Both the position numbers and the translations under genes were made by a program. From Flagellimonas olearia (GTDB lineage: Bacteria > Bacteroidota > Bacteroidia > Flavobacteriales > Flavobacteriaceae), in assembly GCF_009184425.1 (NCBI RefSeq), contig NZ_WELG01000001.1, positions 1 through 64,000 on the forward strand: a stretch of 64,000 nt of DNA, read 5' to 3'. The stretch's first letter is position 1. Each line of letters starts with the position of its first letter. The notes beneath the pieces are model-generated. The model saw nothing but the letters and a program-made list of their open reading frames with translations, searched no databases and was not told where the DNA came from. Shown in pieces: positions 7,443 through 16,602 of this stretch.

Positions 7443-8687
7443 ATGGCTGTTTTAGAGCATTTAACGTCGCAGCAAGCGATAGATTTGGAAAACAAGTACG
7501 GAGCCCATAACTACCACCCGCTTCCTGTGGTTTTGAGTAGGGGTGAGGGAGTCTATGTCTGGGATGTGGAAGGTAAAAAATACTACGATTTTTTATCGGC
7601 CTACTCAGCGGTGAACCAAGGACACTGCCACCCCAAGATTGTTGGGGCCATGGTGGAGCAGGCCAAGACCCTTACCTTGACATCCCGTGCCTTTTATAAC
7701 GATATGTTGGGAAGGTTTGAGGAGTATGCCACTTCTACCTTCGGTTTTGACAAGCTTTTGCCCATGAATACAGGGGCCGAAGCCGTGGAAACTGCTTTAA
7801 AGATTTGTAGGAGATGGGCGTATCAGAAAAAAGGTATCCCTGAGAACCAAGCCAAGATTGTGGTCTGTGAGAACAATTTTCATGGACGGACAACGACCAT
7901 TATCTCTTTCTCCAACGACCCTGTGGCCAATACGGATTATGGACCTTATACGGAGGGATTCATAAAAATTGAATACGATAACCTAACCGCACTGGAAAAT
8001 ACCTTGAAAAGCAATCCGCATGTGGCGGGCTTTTTGGTGGAACCCATTCAAGGGGAAGCAGGGGTTTATGTGCCTTCCGAAGGATATCTGGCCGCTGCCA
8101 AAAGCCTTTGCGAAGAGCACAACGTCCTTTTTATAGCCGATGAGGTGCAAACTGGTATTGCCCGTACCGGAAAACTTTTGGCCGTGGACCATGAAAACGT
8201 AAAGCCAGATATCTTGATTTTGGGCAAAGCCCTATCAGGAGGTGCCTATCCGGTTTCAGCTGTTTTGGCCAATGATGGTATCATGGAAGTGATCACCCCA
8301 GGAAGCCATGGAAGTACTTTTGGGGGCAATCCGGTAGCTGCTGCTGTAGGCATGGCTGCTTTGGAAGTGGTCAAAGAAGAAGGATTGGCCCAGAACGCGG
8401 AGGAATTGGGTGCGTTGTTCCGGGAAGAACTCAACAAGTTTATCCCCACTTCGGATTTGGTGGTGAAGGTTCGTGGAAAAGGACTTTTGAATGCTATTTT
8501 GATCAATGATACCGAAGAAAGTTCCACTGCATGGGACCTATGCATGGCCCTTAAAGAAAATGGTCTTTTGGCCAAACCCACCCACGGAAATATCATACGG
8601 TTTGCACCACCTTTGGTGATGAACCGAGAACAATTAATGGAATGTGTTTCCATCATCATAAAAACGTTCAAGGAGTTTAAAAAGTAA
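7443..8687 (+). CDS. rocD: ornithine--oxo-acid aminotransferase
   Basis: A 414-residue PLP enzyme of class III aminotransferases. It converts ornithine and 2-oxoglutarate to glutamate-5-semialdehyde and glutamate, linking arginine breakdown to proline and glutamate. The N-terminal [14 protein letters not shown] is diagnostic for ornithine aminotransferases. The substrate and cofactor motifs [20 protein letters not shown] (Asp233) and the Schiff-base Lys262 in [10 protein letters not shown] are intact. The length is normal. No other arginine-pathway gene is adjacent. The stop is only six bases from the stop of the convergent ldcA gene, leaving no room for a terminator between them. Confidence 0.95.
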   Translation: MAVLEHLTSQQAIDLENKYGAHNYHPLPVVLSRGEGVYVWDVEGKKYYDFLSAYSAVNQGHCHPKIVGAMVEQAKTLTLTSRAFYNDMLGRFEEYATSTFGFDKLLPMNTGAEAVETALKICRRWAYQKKGIPENQAKIVVCENNFHGRTTTIISFSNDPVANTDYGPYTEGFIKIEYDNLTALENTLKSNPHVAGFLVEPIQGEAGVYVPSEGYLAAAKSLCEEHNVLFIADEVQTGIARTGKLLAVDHENVKPDILILGKALSGGAYPVSAVLANDGIMEVITPGSHGSTFGGNPVAAAVGMAALEVVKEEGLAQNAEELGALFREELNKFIPTSDLVVKVRGKGLLNAILINDTEESSTAWDLCMALKENGLLAKPTHGNIIRFAPPLVMNREQLMECVSIIIKTFKEFKK

Positions 8688-8693
8688 TTGGGA

Positions 8694-9746
8694 TCAATAA
8701 ACTGCGGATTCCAACAATTCCATGGTCATTTTATCTGCATTGAATGCCGCTTGGATACCTACGGGAACCGTAAAATTATTGGGAACATGCCCAAAGCTCA
8801 TACCATAGGCTGCGGGCAATCCCAATGGAGCAATCCGGTCCATGATGACTTCTTTAAGCGTGAAATTATCTGTTTTCTTTTCCCGATCACAGCCTTTGCA
8901 TACCCCAAAAACGATTCCCTTGGCTTTTGAAAAGGTAGGGCCTTCAATGAGTTGGGTGAGCATACGGTCTATACGATAGGGAGCTTCTTCCACATCTTCC
9001 AAAAAAACGAGTTTGTCGGTAAAGTCAATTTCGTGGGGAGTTCCTACCAATGCATTGACCAGGGTAAGGCTTCCCCCTGCCAATTCCCCTTGACAAGTAC
9101 CAGGTGTAATGGTATATCGTTCGTACTCACTATTGTCCAGAAATTCGGGGTCTTTCAGCTTTACATTTTCTATGACCTGGGAATCCTTTCCCTTCATCAA
9201 TACCTTTCGGAAGTATTTTTGACTATATGAATCGTCTATAGTGCTGCCTACGGGTCCGTGAAAGCATATCAACCCCGTTTCCCTGTAAATACCCTGAATC
9301 AACGCGGTAATGTCACTAAAGCCGATCAAGGCTTTGGGATTGTTTCGGATAATGTTGTAATCCAAGTAGTTAAGGATTCGGGTGCACCCATACCCGCCCC
9401 GGGCACACAGAATACCATCTATTTCTGGGTTGGCGAACATTTCGTGCAGGTCTTTTACCCGCTCTTCATCCGTATTGCTGAAATATCCATAATTTCCCAA
9501 AATTCTCGTAGTATGATAGGTTTTGAAACCCATCTCTTGTAGCGTGTCCAGTGCTCTTTGCAATACTTCAGGCTTTATGGCATAACCTGGTGCCACCAAA
9601 CCTATGGTATCTCCCTTTCGTAGTTTTTTGGGTTTGATCTTGGATGGAAGGGTAGGTTGATTTTCATTTCCCATTCCGATTTTGGGAAGTAGCAATGTGG
9701 CCCCCATGGCAGAGGCCGATTTTAAGAAATTTCTTCTTTTGGACAT
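8694..9746 (-). CDS. exported LD-carboxypeptidase (peptidase S66)
   Basis: A 350-residue S66 serine peptidase, related to LdcA, which removes the terminal D-Ala from muropeptide tetrapeptides in murein recycling. Catalytic residues are visible: Ser144 in IGFSD, Glu250 in FLEDVEEAPYRIDRM and His320 in SFGHVP. The N-terminus MSKRRNFLKSASAMG looks like a Tat signal (twin arginine, then a hydrophobic run). This predicts a periplasmic or lipid-side location, unlike cytoplasmic E. coli LdcA. Substrates could therefore be periplasmic peptides. It is transcribed alone. Confidence 0.88.
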   Translation of the reverse strand: MSKRRNFLKSASAMGATLLLPKIGMGNENQPTLPSKIKPKKLRKGDTIGLVAPGYAIKPEVLQRALDTLQEMGFKTYHTTRILGNYGYFSNTDEERVKDLHEMFANPEIDGILCARGGYGCTRILNYLDYNIIRNNPKALIGFSDITALIQGIYRETGLICFHGPVGSTIDDSYSQKYFRKVLMKGKDSQVIENVKLKDPEFLDNSEYERYTITPGTCQGELAGGSLTLVNALVGTPHEIDFTDKLVFLEDVEEAPYRIDRMLTQLIEGPTFSKAKGIVFGVCKGCDREKKTDNFTLKEVIMDRIAPLGLPAAYGMSFGHVPNNFTVPVGIQAAFNADKMTMELLESAVY

Positions 9747-9828
9747 GTGTTCAGATTAAAGTATACAAGAAACCTTGGCGTGGCCAAGGATGTGCCATAA
9801 AAATAAACGGAAAGTATGATTTTACCAA

Positions 9829-11148
9829 CTATTTGCCCCGGCGCTCTATGCGACGAAGCTGTCTTTGGATTTTCTTGATGGCCGATTCAATGGATCTTTC
9901 TGGTTCTATAATGTTGTATTCGCCCCAAAAGTCAGGGTCGGAAAAACCAATGGCCTCATCACTTAGGATGATGGATTTTCTAATGCGCTCACGGTTTTTG
10001 GGCAATTTCCCGGTAATATTGGGTTCCCAGTCCGTCACGGCCATTTCCGCGGTCATGCTGTACACGGAATTGAACAGACGGTCTTCCCAATCCACTTTAA
10101 ACTCTAGCATAACACTGCTATATCCATAATACCATTTCCCGTTTTTTTCACGATAATCAACCCGGTAAGATACCTCGGTGGGCCAGACATCAACACCTAC
10201 GGGTTTTCTTCGGACAAAAAGCTGGGAGGCCAAATCCCTATCCGTAATATTCAGGGAATAGGTGGCACTGGTCAAGGTTTTATTTTCCACATCAATAAAA
10301 AGCTCCCCATGGTACAAAGGGTCCAAAATGGTTTCCCGTTGGTCGAATTTGATGACATAGATCAAACGGTCATTGATTCTAGTGGATCGGTCAAATGAGA
10401 ATTTATAATTTGAGATGGAGCCATCGTCGAAAAGAAATTCGGGATACTTCATGATGTCCACATACAAGGCGTTGTACGGCCCTCCCTGAAGTTTTAATGC
10501 AACCGTGTCCAGTTTGCTGTAATCTGTACTTTTTCTGGCCTTGTAGAGTTCAACGGCGTCTTTTCGAATAGAGTTGTAGGGCGATTTGTATACACTGACA
10601 ACAGCTTCGGAAAGGGATACATTTTTTCGGCGTTTGCGTATGGTCTCCCTGTAAAATGCAGTCATCAATGTAGGGTCGTCAAAATAATTTTCGTCTTTTC
10701 TGGCCAAGGTTTCCTTGACCAGGGCAGTGGCATCCTTAGGGGCATTGATATTGATTTCTGAAAGCTCGGTTATCGAAATCAGCAATGAAATCTTGTTCTT
10801 TTCAGGGTCAAGGGTGGAGAGGGGTAGGGTCTTGCTCTTGTACCCCAAAAAAGATACAATGATATTGGCGTTGGTGATATCTTTGGGGACCTTGAGCAGA
10901 AAATTTCCCTCCGTATTGGTAATGGTACTGATGTTGGTGCCTTCCACGGAAAGTGTGGCAAATACCAAAGGCCGGTTGGTGGATTCATCGACCACCTCGC
11001 CCTGATACTGATTGAAATCGACTGAAGGGTCATCCTGAAAAGCCACTGCCTTTGAAGGAGTCAATAACACGCAGGCCCATAGTAAAACCATTCCTGGCAT
11101 GATGATTTTTCCTTTGGAAAGAACATTGTTGAAGTGTTGGGAAGCCAT
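9829..11148 (-). CDS. exported carboxypeptidase-regulatory-like domain protein
   Basis: A 439-residue secreted or outer-membrane-associated protein. An N-terminal signal (about residues 17-37) precedes a CarboxypepD_reg-like beta-sandwich (residues about 48-130: YQGEVVDESTNRPLVFATLS, TNTEGNFLLKVP, VSFLGYKSKT), the domain often fused to TonB receptors. The C-terminal 300 residues are strand-rich and basic at the very end (IKKIQRQLRRIERRGK), with no recognisable catalytic site. There is no TonB plug or barrel, so it is not a receptor. DUF5686-type proteins are a distant possibility, but this one is shorter. Function unknown; monocistronic. Confidence 0.7.
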   Translation of the reverse strand: MASQHFNNVLSKGKIIMPGMVLLWACVLLTPSKAVAFQDDPSVDFNQYQGEVVDESTNRPLVFATLSVEGTNISTITNTEGNFLLKVPKDITNANIIVSFLGYKSKTLPLSTLDPEKNKISLLISITELSEININAPKDATALVKETLARKDENYFDDPTLMTAFYRETIRKRRKNVSLSEAVVSVYKSPYNSIRKDAVELYKARKSTDYSKLDTVALKLQGGPYNALYVDIMKYPEFLFDDGSISNYKFSFDRSTRINDRLIYVIKFDQRETILDPLYHGELFIDVENKTLTSATYSLNITDRDLASQLFVRRKPVGVDVWPTEVSYRVDYREKNGKWYYGYSSVMLEFKVDWEDRLFNSVYSMTAEMAVTDWEPNITGKLPKNRERIRKSIILSDEAIGFSDPDFWGEYNIIEPERSIESAIKKIQRQLRRIERRGK

Positions 11149-11260
11149 ACCTATTTACCTAAAGATTTACTTTTAAAGGTACAAAATTTTGAAATCCCAT
11201 TAATGATGGAAAATCTTAAAATAATAGACTTTTTAGTTTGATAATCAGGCAAAAAGCAGC

Positions 11261-13726
11261 TTAGTCCACCATAAAAAGGGCGTTGGCGAAGAATAACTTT
11301 CCGTTCTCCCAAAATCCTCGGAAAAGGGGATTGTCAACCATATACACCACCTGGCCCCTGCCAAAGTTCTCCACACCATACACCAAAGATTCCCCTATGC
11401 TCTCTTGGGCTATGCTTCCCGCGAATCCAGAAAACGGTTTGGTGGAACGGTCAATGTAAACGGCATTACCATTCTTCAAATAGTTATAACCTGCATTGCC
11501 CAATTTTAAGGTAAAATAGTCATTGCCATAGCCATAGGCCAAAGGATGGGTGTTGTCTACCTTGGTCTTGAAAATGGCTCCTGTGATAGCCGTTTTGATC
11601 CGTTCCCTTTCCATATTCTTATGGGGACTGGGTCTATTTTCTGTAGAGTCGCCCTCAACTTCCTTTTTGGCAATGCCAAATCCATCCTCTCCGTCAATAG
11701 CGTCAATGGCTCCTCCCATGGCAATGAGTTTTCCTCCTTTTCTTACCCAGTCGCGAAGCCTTTTAAGCTGCTTTCCATTGAAATGATCGTTGTACCGTCC
11801 ACCAGGTAAGATCAAAATATGGTACTCATCCAAATCCACCGTTGCGGCATAAGAGTCATCAATTACCGTTAATGGATAGTGTAATTGTTGTTCAAAGAAA
11901 TGCCAAATTTCCCCAAAACGAAGGGTAGAGGTAGGACCTCCGGACAAAATGGCGACCTTGGGTTTGGAGATCATGGTAACATATCCCGAACCAAAATCCT
12001 TGCCGGAGTCCACAAAACCCGTATGGGCTGGGGTAAAGTCCACTTTGTGTTTGGAAGCCACATCCATTAAGGAAGCGTAAAAATCAGATTGGTGCTCATT
12101 GTCCCCTTTGGTGACAATCAAAGTGCCGCGGTCATAGGATTTTCCTTCCATGGTAAAAGGATGGTCCGCTTTCCTTACACGGATGCCTCGGGTCAAAAGC
12201 TCGGCCAAAAAACGGGCGTCCTTCATGCTGTTCCAATCAAAAAGATAGGCATAGGCCTGGTCATTGGGTTTTCCAACGGATGAGCTCACCACAGCATCTT
12301 GGGCTTGGCTGGCCGGAGTGGCATTGACCAAGGCAGTGGATGCAATGGCATCCAATCCATAGGCATAGGGCAAGGACCACGCAGTGATATCATAGGTAAG
12401 CGAATCGCTGAGTTTGGCGTTGGGTTCAAACAATACCTTGACCAAGGTGCCCTTGGTTTGATTGGTTGAAACAACCAAACTGTTCGCAGAGGTTGACATA
12501 CTTCCATTGCTTCCGGTATTGTAGTTAAAACCTTTGACCGAACTATTGGAAGGATGGCCATATGCGATCTTGTGCTTGTCCAACAACGCTTTCAAGGCAT
12601 CAATTTTGTCCTTGTTTCCATTGAGGACATAACTTTTGTACTTGAAATTCTGATTTTGATAGAATTTTTGAAACTCTGTATTCAGTTTTTCGGCATTTTG
12701 CGAAGAAACTTCCACGGTGGAAAGCCCTGTGGTAAAGTGGTGGGCAATACGGTCTTTTAAGGTAAGGGTATCCCCAATGCGGGTAATAATGCCCAGCCCG
12801 GCACGGCCACTGCCTCCTTGTTCATAGGTCATGCCAATGGCGCCATTGTAGGTGGGATAGGTGTCCCCATAACTTGGATAAAAAAGGTCGAAAACCTCCT
12901 TGGTAAAGTAAAACCATCCATTGGCATCGAAATATTTGGCATGGTTTCGCCCCAAAATGGTTTGAAAATTCCGTTGAAAGTCGGTGATCACTTCATGATA
13001 GGGTTCTGCCGCCGGGGCAAAATAGTAAGGGTTGTCCACTCCTTGTTCGTGAAAATCCACATGAACGTGGGGCAGCCATTCATTGTAAACTTTTATACGT
13101 TGCTGACTTTCAACCTGTGTCAACCAGGCCCAATCACGGTTCAAATCGAACATATAGTGGTTGCTTCGTCCATTCCACCAACCTTCATGATGCTCCTTAC
13201 TATTGGGATCTACTTGGTTTGGTGTGTTCTTATATTGATTGTACCAATTGCTGTATCGATCACGACCATCCGGGTTGATACATGGGTCCATGATTACCAC
13301 AGTGTTTTCCAGATAAGCACTTTTGGCGGTCAAAAGCTCATAAATGGTCTTCATGGAAGCCTCTGTGCTCACACTCTCATTACCGTGCACGTTATAGCTT
13401 AGCCAAACAATGGCCTTGGAGTTGCTGCCCGAGCCTTGGGTGCTCTTTAAGTGTTCCTGTCTAATGGATTCCAAATTGGCCATGTTCTGGGCCGAAGAGA
13501 CATAGACCAACAATAAAGGTCTTCGCTCATTGGTTTGACCATAAACGGTGAGTTTTACCCTATCCGGGGCCTCATTGGCCAAATATTCATAATAATCCAC
13601 CACTTCGTGGTGACGGGTAAATTCCGAACCCAATTCATACCCCAAAAATTCCGAAGGGGATTTTAGTTGTTGGGCCGTTACGGAAAAAGTGAATAGTACA
13701 GTGAGGGAAAATAAAAATCTTGTCAT
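11261..13726 (-). CDS. exported M14 family zinc carboxypeptidase
   Basis: An 821-residue secreted metallopeptidase with a cleavable signal (first 18 residues, ending TAQ). The M14 domain spans about residues 25-340. The zinc ligands His114 and Glu117 (HGNES), a third His likely at 226 (VDFHEQG), and the catalytic Glu302 (GMTYEQGG) are visible. Residues about 590-700 resemble a class-I glutamine-amidotransferase-like fold (KVAILSGG, then HILILPGGRY and LIAMGGAID), seen in large Bacteroidota M14 proteins. It probably trims peptides outside the cytoplasm for nutrition. A -7 box (TAGATTTG) lies about 23 bases upstream. Confidence 0.88.
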   Translation of the reverse strand: MTRFLFSLTVLFTFSVTAQQLKSPSEFLGYELGSEFTRHHEVVDYYEYLANEAPDRVKLTVYGQTNERRPLLLVYVSSAQNMANLESIRQEHLKSTQGSGSNSKAIVWLSYNVHGNESVSTEASMKTIYELLTAKSAYLENTVVIMDPCINPDGRDRYSNWYNQYKNTPNQVDPNSKEHHEGWWNGRSNHYMFDLNRDWAWLTQVESQQRIKVYNEWLPHVHVDFHEQGVDNPYYFAPAAEPYHEVITDFQRNFQTILGRNHAKYFDANGWFYFTKEVFDLFYPSYGDTYPTYNGAIGMTYEQGGSGRAGLGIITRIGDTLTLKDRIAHHFTTGLSTVEVSSQNAEKLNTEFQKFYQNQNFKYKSYVLNGNKDKIDALKALLDKHKIAYGHPSNSSVKGFNYNTGSNGSMSTSANSLVVSTNQTKGTLVKVLFEPNAKLSDSLTYDITAWSLPYAYGLDAIASTALVNATPASQAQDAVVSSSVGKPNDQAYAYLFDWNSMKDARFLAELLTRGIRVRKADHPFTMEGKSYDRGTLIVTKGDNEHQSDFYASLMDVASKHKVDFTPAHTGFVDSGKDFGSGYVTMISKPKVAILSGGPTSTLRFGEIWHFFEQQLHYPLTVIDDSYAATVDLDEYHILILPGGRYNDHFNGKQLKRLRDWVRKGGKLIAMGGAIDAIDGEDGFGIAKKEVEGDSTENRPSPHKNMERERIKTAITGAIFKTKVDNTHPLAYGYGNDYFTLKLGNAGYNYLKNGNAVYIDRSTKPFSGFAGSIAQESIGESLVYGVENFGRGQVVYMVDNPLFRGFWENGKLFFANALFMVD

Positions 13727-13748
13727 GTAAGGGTCAATTAGTCGTAAC

Positions 13749-13756
13749 CAAATCTA
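13749..13756 (-). promoter_or_regulatory. -7 box of the M14 peptidase gene
   Basis: TAGATTTG on the minus strand is an exact TAnnTTTG match 23 bases before the ATG. No TTG is seen at the usual -33 distance. The rest of this 161-base divergent region is AT-rich and holds nothing else except the bshC -7 box. Confidence 0.45.
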
Positions 13757-13859
13757 ACAATAAATTGATTGGCAGTCATATTTTTTTGTTCAGCTGGGGA
13801 TTTGAAGGGCCAAAAAATGTAATTAACGTATTTTTAGGATGAGAAAAAAAGAAGAGGGC

Positions 13860-13867
13860 TATCTTTG
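13860..13867 (+). promoter_or_regulatory. -7 box of bshC
   Basis: TATCTTTG matches TAnnTTTG and would give a leader of about 16 bases before the ATG at 13888. The -33 region is AT-rich without a clear TTG. Confidence 0.45.
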
Positions 13868-13887
13868 ATCACCTCATTTCAGTTTTA

Positions 13888-15489
13888 ATGGAAGTAGATT
13901 GTATACCCTTTAAGGAAACCGGTTATTTCTCCAAGCTCATTTGTGATTATTTGGACCAACGGAAAGACTTGCAGCCATTTTATAACCGATTCCCCCTACC
14001 TGAAAATTTTGCGGAACAAATCAAGGAAAAGGAGGCAAATTATGCCTTTGCCCATAGGGCAACCTTGGTACAATCCCTACGCAAACAGTATAAGGGCATC
14101 ACAATTTCTGAACATACCGAAGCAAACCTGACCGCGTTGAACGCGAAAAATACGTTTACCGTGGTGACCGGGCATCAGCTGAACCTGTTTACGGGACCTT
14201 TGTATTTTTTGTACAAGATTGTCTCCACCATTAATCTGACCAAGGAATTGGGTCGGTTATATCCCGATCATCAATTTGTCCCGGTGTATTGGATGGCCAC
14301 TGAGGACCATGATTTTGATGAGATCAATTATTTCAACCTGAACGGCAAGAAAATACAATGGAACCGCTCTGCTTCCGGGGCCGTGGGTATGTTGGACACC
14401 AAGGGCTTGGATGTGGTTTTTGAAACCGTATCGGCGGAATTGGGGAAAACAGGAAATGCGGAAAACTTGAAGGCTCTTTTCAAACAGGCATATTTGGAGC
14501 ATTCCAATTTAACAGAGGCCACCCGCTATTTGGTGAACGAACTTTTCGGGGAACATGGTTTGGTGATTGTTGATGGGGATGATATTGCCTTGAAGAGGTT
14601 ACTGGTTCCCTATGCGGAAAAAGATATTTTTGAACAGATTCCCTTTCAAAAGGTAACCGAATCAATTGGGGCCTTGGAGCAAGTTTCCACGGACTATAAG
14701 GTACAGGTGAACCCGAGGGAAATCAACTATTTTTATCTTAAGGAAGGACTCCGCGAGCGAATTGTGGCAGAAGGGGACACTTATCAAGTGCTGAATACCG
14801 ACTTAAAGTTTTCGGAACAAGAATTGCGTGAGGAGCTGCATGCATACCCGGAACGGTTTTCTCCCAATGTGATCGCAAGACCCTTATACCAAGAAGTAAT
14901 ATTGCCCAATCTCACCTATATTGGAGGAGGAGGCGAATTGGCCTACTGGTTGGAATTGAAATCCTACTTCAATGCCATGGATATCACTTTTCCCATGTTG
15001 TTGCTTCGTAACTCGGCCTTGGTCATCACAGAAAAGCAGGCTGAAAAGATAGAAAGGTTGGATCTGAAAGTGGCCCACCTTTTTCTAAAACAGAATACGT
15101 TCATCAACAAGAAAATCAGGGAAATCTCCAATATTGATATTGACTTTTCCCCACAGAAAAAATACCTGGAGGAGCAGTTCAAACACCTGTACGAGTTGGC
15201 AGCTGAAACCGATAAAAGTTTCTTGGGAGCTGTAAAGGCCCAGGAGGTCAAGCAGAAAAAAGGGTTGGACGCCCTGGAAAAAAGACTGCTAAAGGCACAA
15301 AAACGAAAATTGAAAGATCAGGTCATACGCATGACCGATATTCAAAACGAGCTTTTTCCGAATAAGTCCCTACAGGAGCGGCAGCTTAATTTTTCTGAAC
15401 TCTATCTGGAACTAGGTGAAAGTCTCATACCAAGCCTTTTGGATTCTCTTGATCCATTTTCTGGAGCGTTTTCAATTTTGAAATACTAG
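13888..15489 (+). CDS. bshC: bacillithiol synthase BshC (cysteine-adding enzyme)
   Basis: A 533-residue cytoplasmic enzyme proposed to add cysteine to glucosaminyl-malate, the last step of bacillithiol synthesis. The family motifs GHQLNLFTGPLYFLYKI (residues about 92-108) and YWMATEDHDFDEINYF (about 136-151) are unmistakable. Residues about 420-490 form a lysine-rich coiled-coil, as in the crystal structure family. The length is normal. bshA and bshB are not adjacent, which is common in Bacteroidota. It converges on pgmB through a shared bidirectional terminator. Confidence 0.93.
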   Translation: MEVDCIPFKETGYFSKLICDYLDQRKDLQPFYNRFPLPENFAEQIKEKEANYAFAHRATLVQSLRKQYKGITISEHTEANLTALNAKNTFTVVTGHQLNLFTGPLYFLYKIVSTINLTKELGRLYPDHQFVPVYWMATEDHDFDEINYFNLNGKKIQWNRSASGAVGMLDTKGLDVVFETVSAELGKTGNAENLKALFKQAYLEHSNLTEATRYLVNELFGEHGLVIVDGDDIALKRLLVPYAEKDIFEQIPFQKVTESIGALEQVSTDYKVQVNPREINYFYLKEGLRERIVAEGDTYQVLNTDLKFSEQELREELHAYPERFSPNVIARPLYQEVILPNLTYIGGGGELAYWLELKSYFNAMDITFPMLLLRNSALVITEKQAEKIERLDLKVAHLFLKQNTFINKKIREISNIDIDFSPQKKYLEEQFKHLYELAAETDKSFLGAVKAQEVKQKKGLDALEKRLLKAQKRKLKDQVIRMTDIQNELFPNKSLQERQLNFSELYLELGESLIPSLLDSLDPFSGAFSILKY

Positions 15490-15640
15490 TAGTTCTCAGG
15501 AGGGATTTAGGAATTAGTAAAAAAATCAAATAGAAAGTAGGGTATTTTTCTTGGTAGTTGTTATACTATTGAAAATTGCTATGAAGATTTAAATAATGAG
15601 TTGGTTAACTCATATGTTTAGGTTGGTTTTGATTTTATTG

Positions 15641-15674
15641 AAAAGCCCCGGAGTGGTTCCCGGGGCTTTTTGCT
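15641..15674. terminator. bidirectional intrinsic terminator (bshC / pgmB)
   Basis: A perfect eleven-pair stem aaaagccccgg / ccggggctttt (15641-15651 and 15660-15670) with an eight-base loop works on both strands because the A and T tracts mirror each other. It lies 151 bases past bshC and 26 bases past the pgmB stop. The sequence 15490-15640 holds nothing I recognise. Confidence 0.92.
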
Positions 15675-15696
15675 TTTTCTATATTTTATATTTCTG

Positions 15697-16356
15697 TCAG
15701 AACAAGTCTGCAAAATGCGACTTTATCTCAAACAAGGTCGCTTCTTTCATGGTGTCAAACCTCAGGTCTGCATGGCCCACACGGTCCTTTGGTCCAATTC
15801 CTACGCTATGGAACCCTCCCGTTTTGGCGGCATCAATCCCTTTTTCGGCATCTTCCACCACGATGCAATTGTTGGGGGGCAGCTGAAGTTTTTCAGAGGC
15901 ATAGAGGAAAATATCGGGTTCCGGCTTGCTCTTGGATACGCTGTTGCCATCACCGATCACATCAAAATAGGGCATGGCGTTCAATTGCTGCAAAACTTTA
16001 AGGGCATTTTTGCTGGCACTGCCCAAGGCAACACTAAAACCCTCCGTGCGCAGATGTGTCAATAACTCCCTCGCCCCGGGTAAATAATCCTCGGGGGTCA
16101 TTTGGTCCAGACTGGCTACGTAAATGTCATTCTTTTTAGTGGCTAGGTCAACAATGGTTTTCTCGTCCAATGAGACCTTGTTGTGGTCCATAATGACTTT
16201 GATGGAATCCATCCGCGATATTCCGCGAAGCTTCTCGTTGACCTCGCGATCAAACTCCCAGCCCATTTCATCGGCCAGTTTTTTCCAGGCTTCAAAATGT
16301 AGCTCGGCAGTGTCGGTAATCACGCCATCCAAATCGAAAATGAATCCTTTGATCAT
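15697..16356 (-). CDS. pgmB: beta-phosphoglucomutase
   Basis: A 219-residue HAD-superfamily enzyme that interconverts beta-glucose 1-phosphate and glucose 6-phosphate after maltose or trehalose phosphorolysis. The N-terminal FDLDGVITDT carries the phosphorylated nucleophile Asp8 and acid/base Asp10. HAD motif II lies in ALGSASKN, the lysine in SKSKPEPDIF, and motif IV in VVEDAEKGIDAA. The HFEAWKKLADEMG cap is specific for the beta-PGM branch. No maltose phosphorylase gene is adjacent here; glgB at the far right of the window is the only other glucan gene. Confidence 0.9.
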   Translation of the reverse strand: MIKGFIFDLDGVITDTAELHFEAWKKLADEMGWEFDREVNEKLRGISRMDSIKVIMDHNKVSLDEKTIVDLATKKNDIYVASLDQMTPEDYLPGARELLTHLRTEGFSVALGSASKNALKVLQQLNAMPYFDVIGDGNSVSKSKPEPDIFLYASEKLQLPPNNCIVVEDAEKGIDAAKTGGFHSVGIGPKDRVGHADLRFDTMKEATLFEIKSHFADLF

Positions 16357-16431
16357 GGTTTGGTTTATTTAGCAACCGCAAATAAATGACTAAAAATGTT
16401 AAGAAAAAAACTACAAAACGTTATGTTCATT

Positions 16432-16602
16432 TCAAAAGATACTGAATTTTTGAGCAGCTATTGGTTTGAATTTTAAAAATGGATGCCCACTTTCCTGAAA
16501 ACTGGTGACAAAGGTTTGGCTCTGCATAACTTTTGAAAAGTTGTCATAAATATCCTTTAAAAGATCCTTTTCCAAAAAAACCAAATTGCTATTTTTGCCC
16601 AT
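16432..16602 (-). CDS. possible 56-residue small protein divergent from guaA
   Basis: An ATG whose complement shares the CATG tetramer with the guaA start opens a 56-codon minus-strand frame with a protein-like composition ([16 protein letters not shown], then [13 protein letters not shown]). It fills most of the otherwise empty 244-base gap between pgmB and guaA. I see no promoter, domain or homologue, and it could be a degraded gene or chance. The frame stays open upstream into guaA antisense, which argues for caution. Confidence 0.22.
   Translation of the reverse strand: MGKNSNLVFLEKDLLKDIYDNFSKVMQSQTFVTSFQESGHPFLKFKPIAAQKFSIF
16590..16597 (+). promoter_or_regulatory. -7 box (TATTTTTG) abutting guaA start
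   Basis: TATTTTTG is an exact TAnnTTTG match ending three bases before the guaA ATG, so a start point four to five bases downstream falls inside or at the start codon. No -33 TTG is present at 17-23 bases. This box would also lie inside any longer guaA frame starting at TTG 16586. Confidence 0.45.

Noticed and set aside
16586-16600. Upstream TTG start for guaA adding five residues
   Set aside because: It would overlap the -7 box and the N-terminus of the family starts at ATG 16601.
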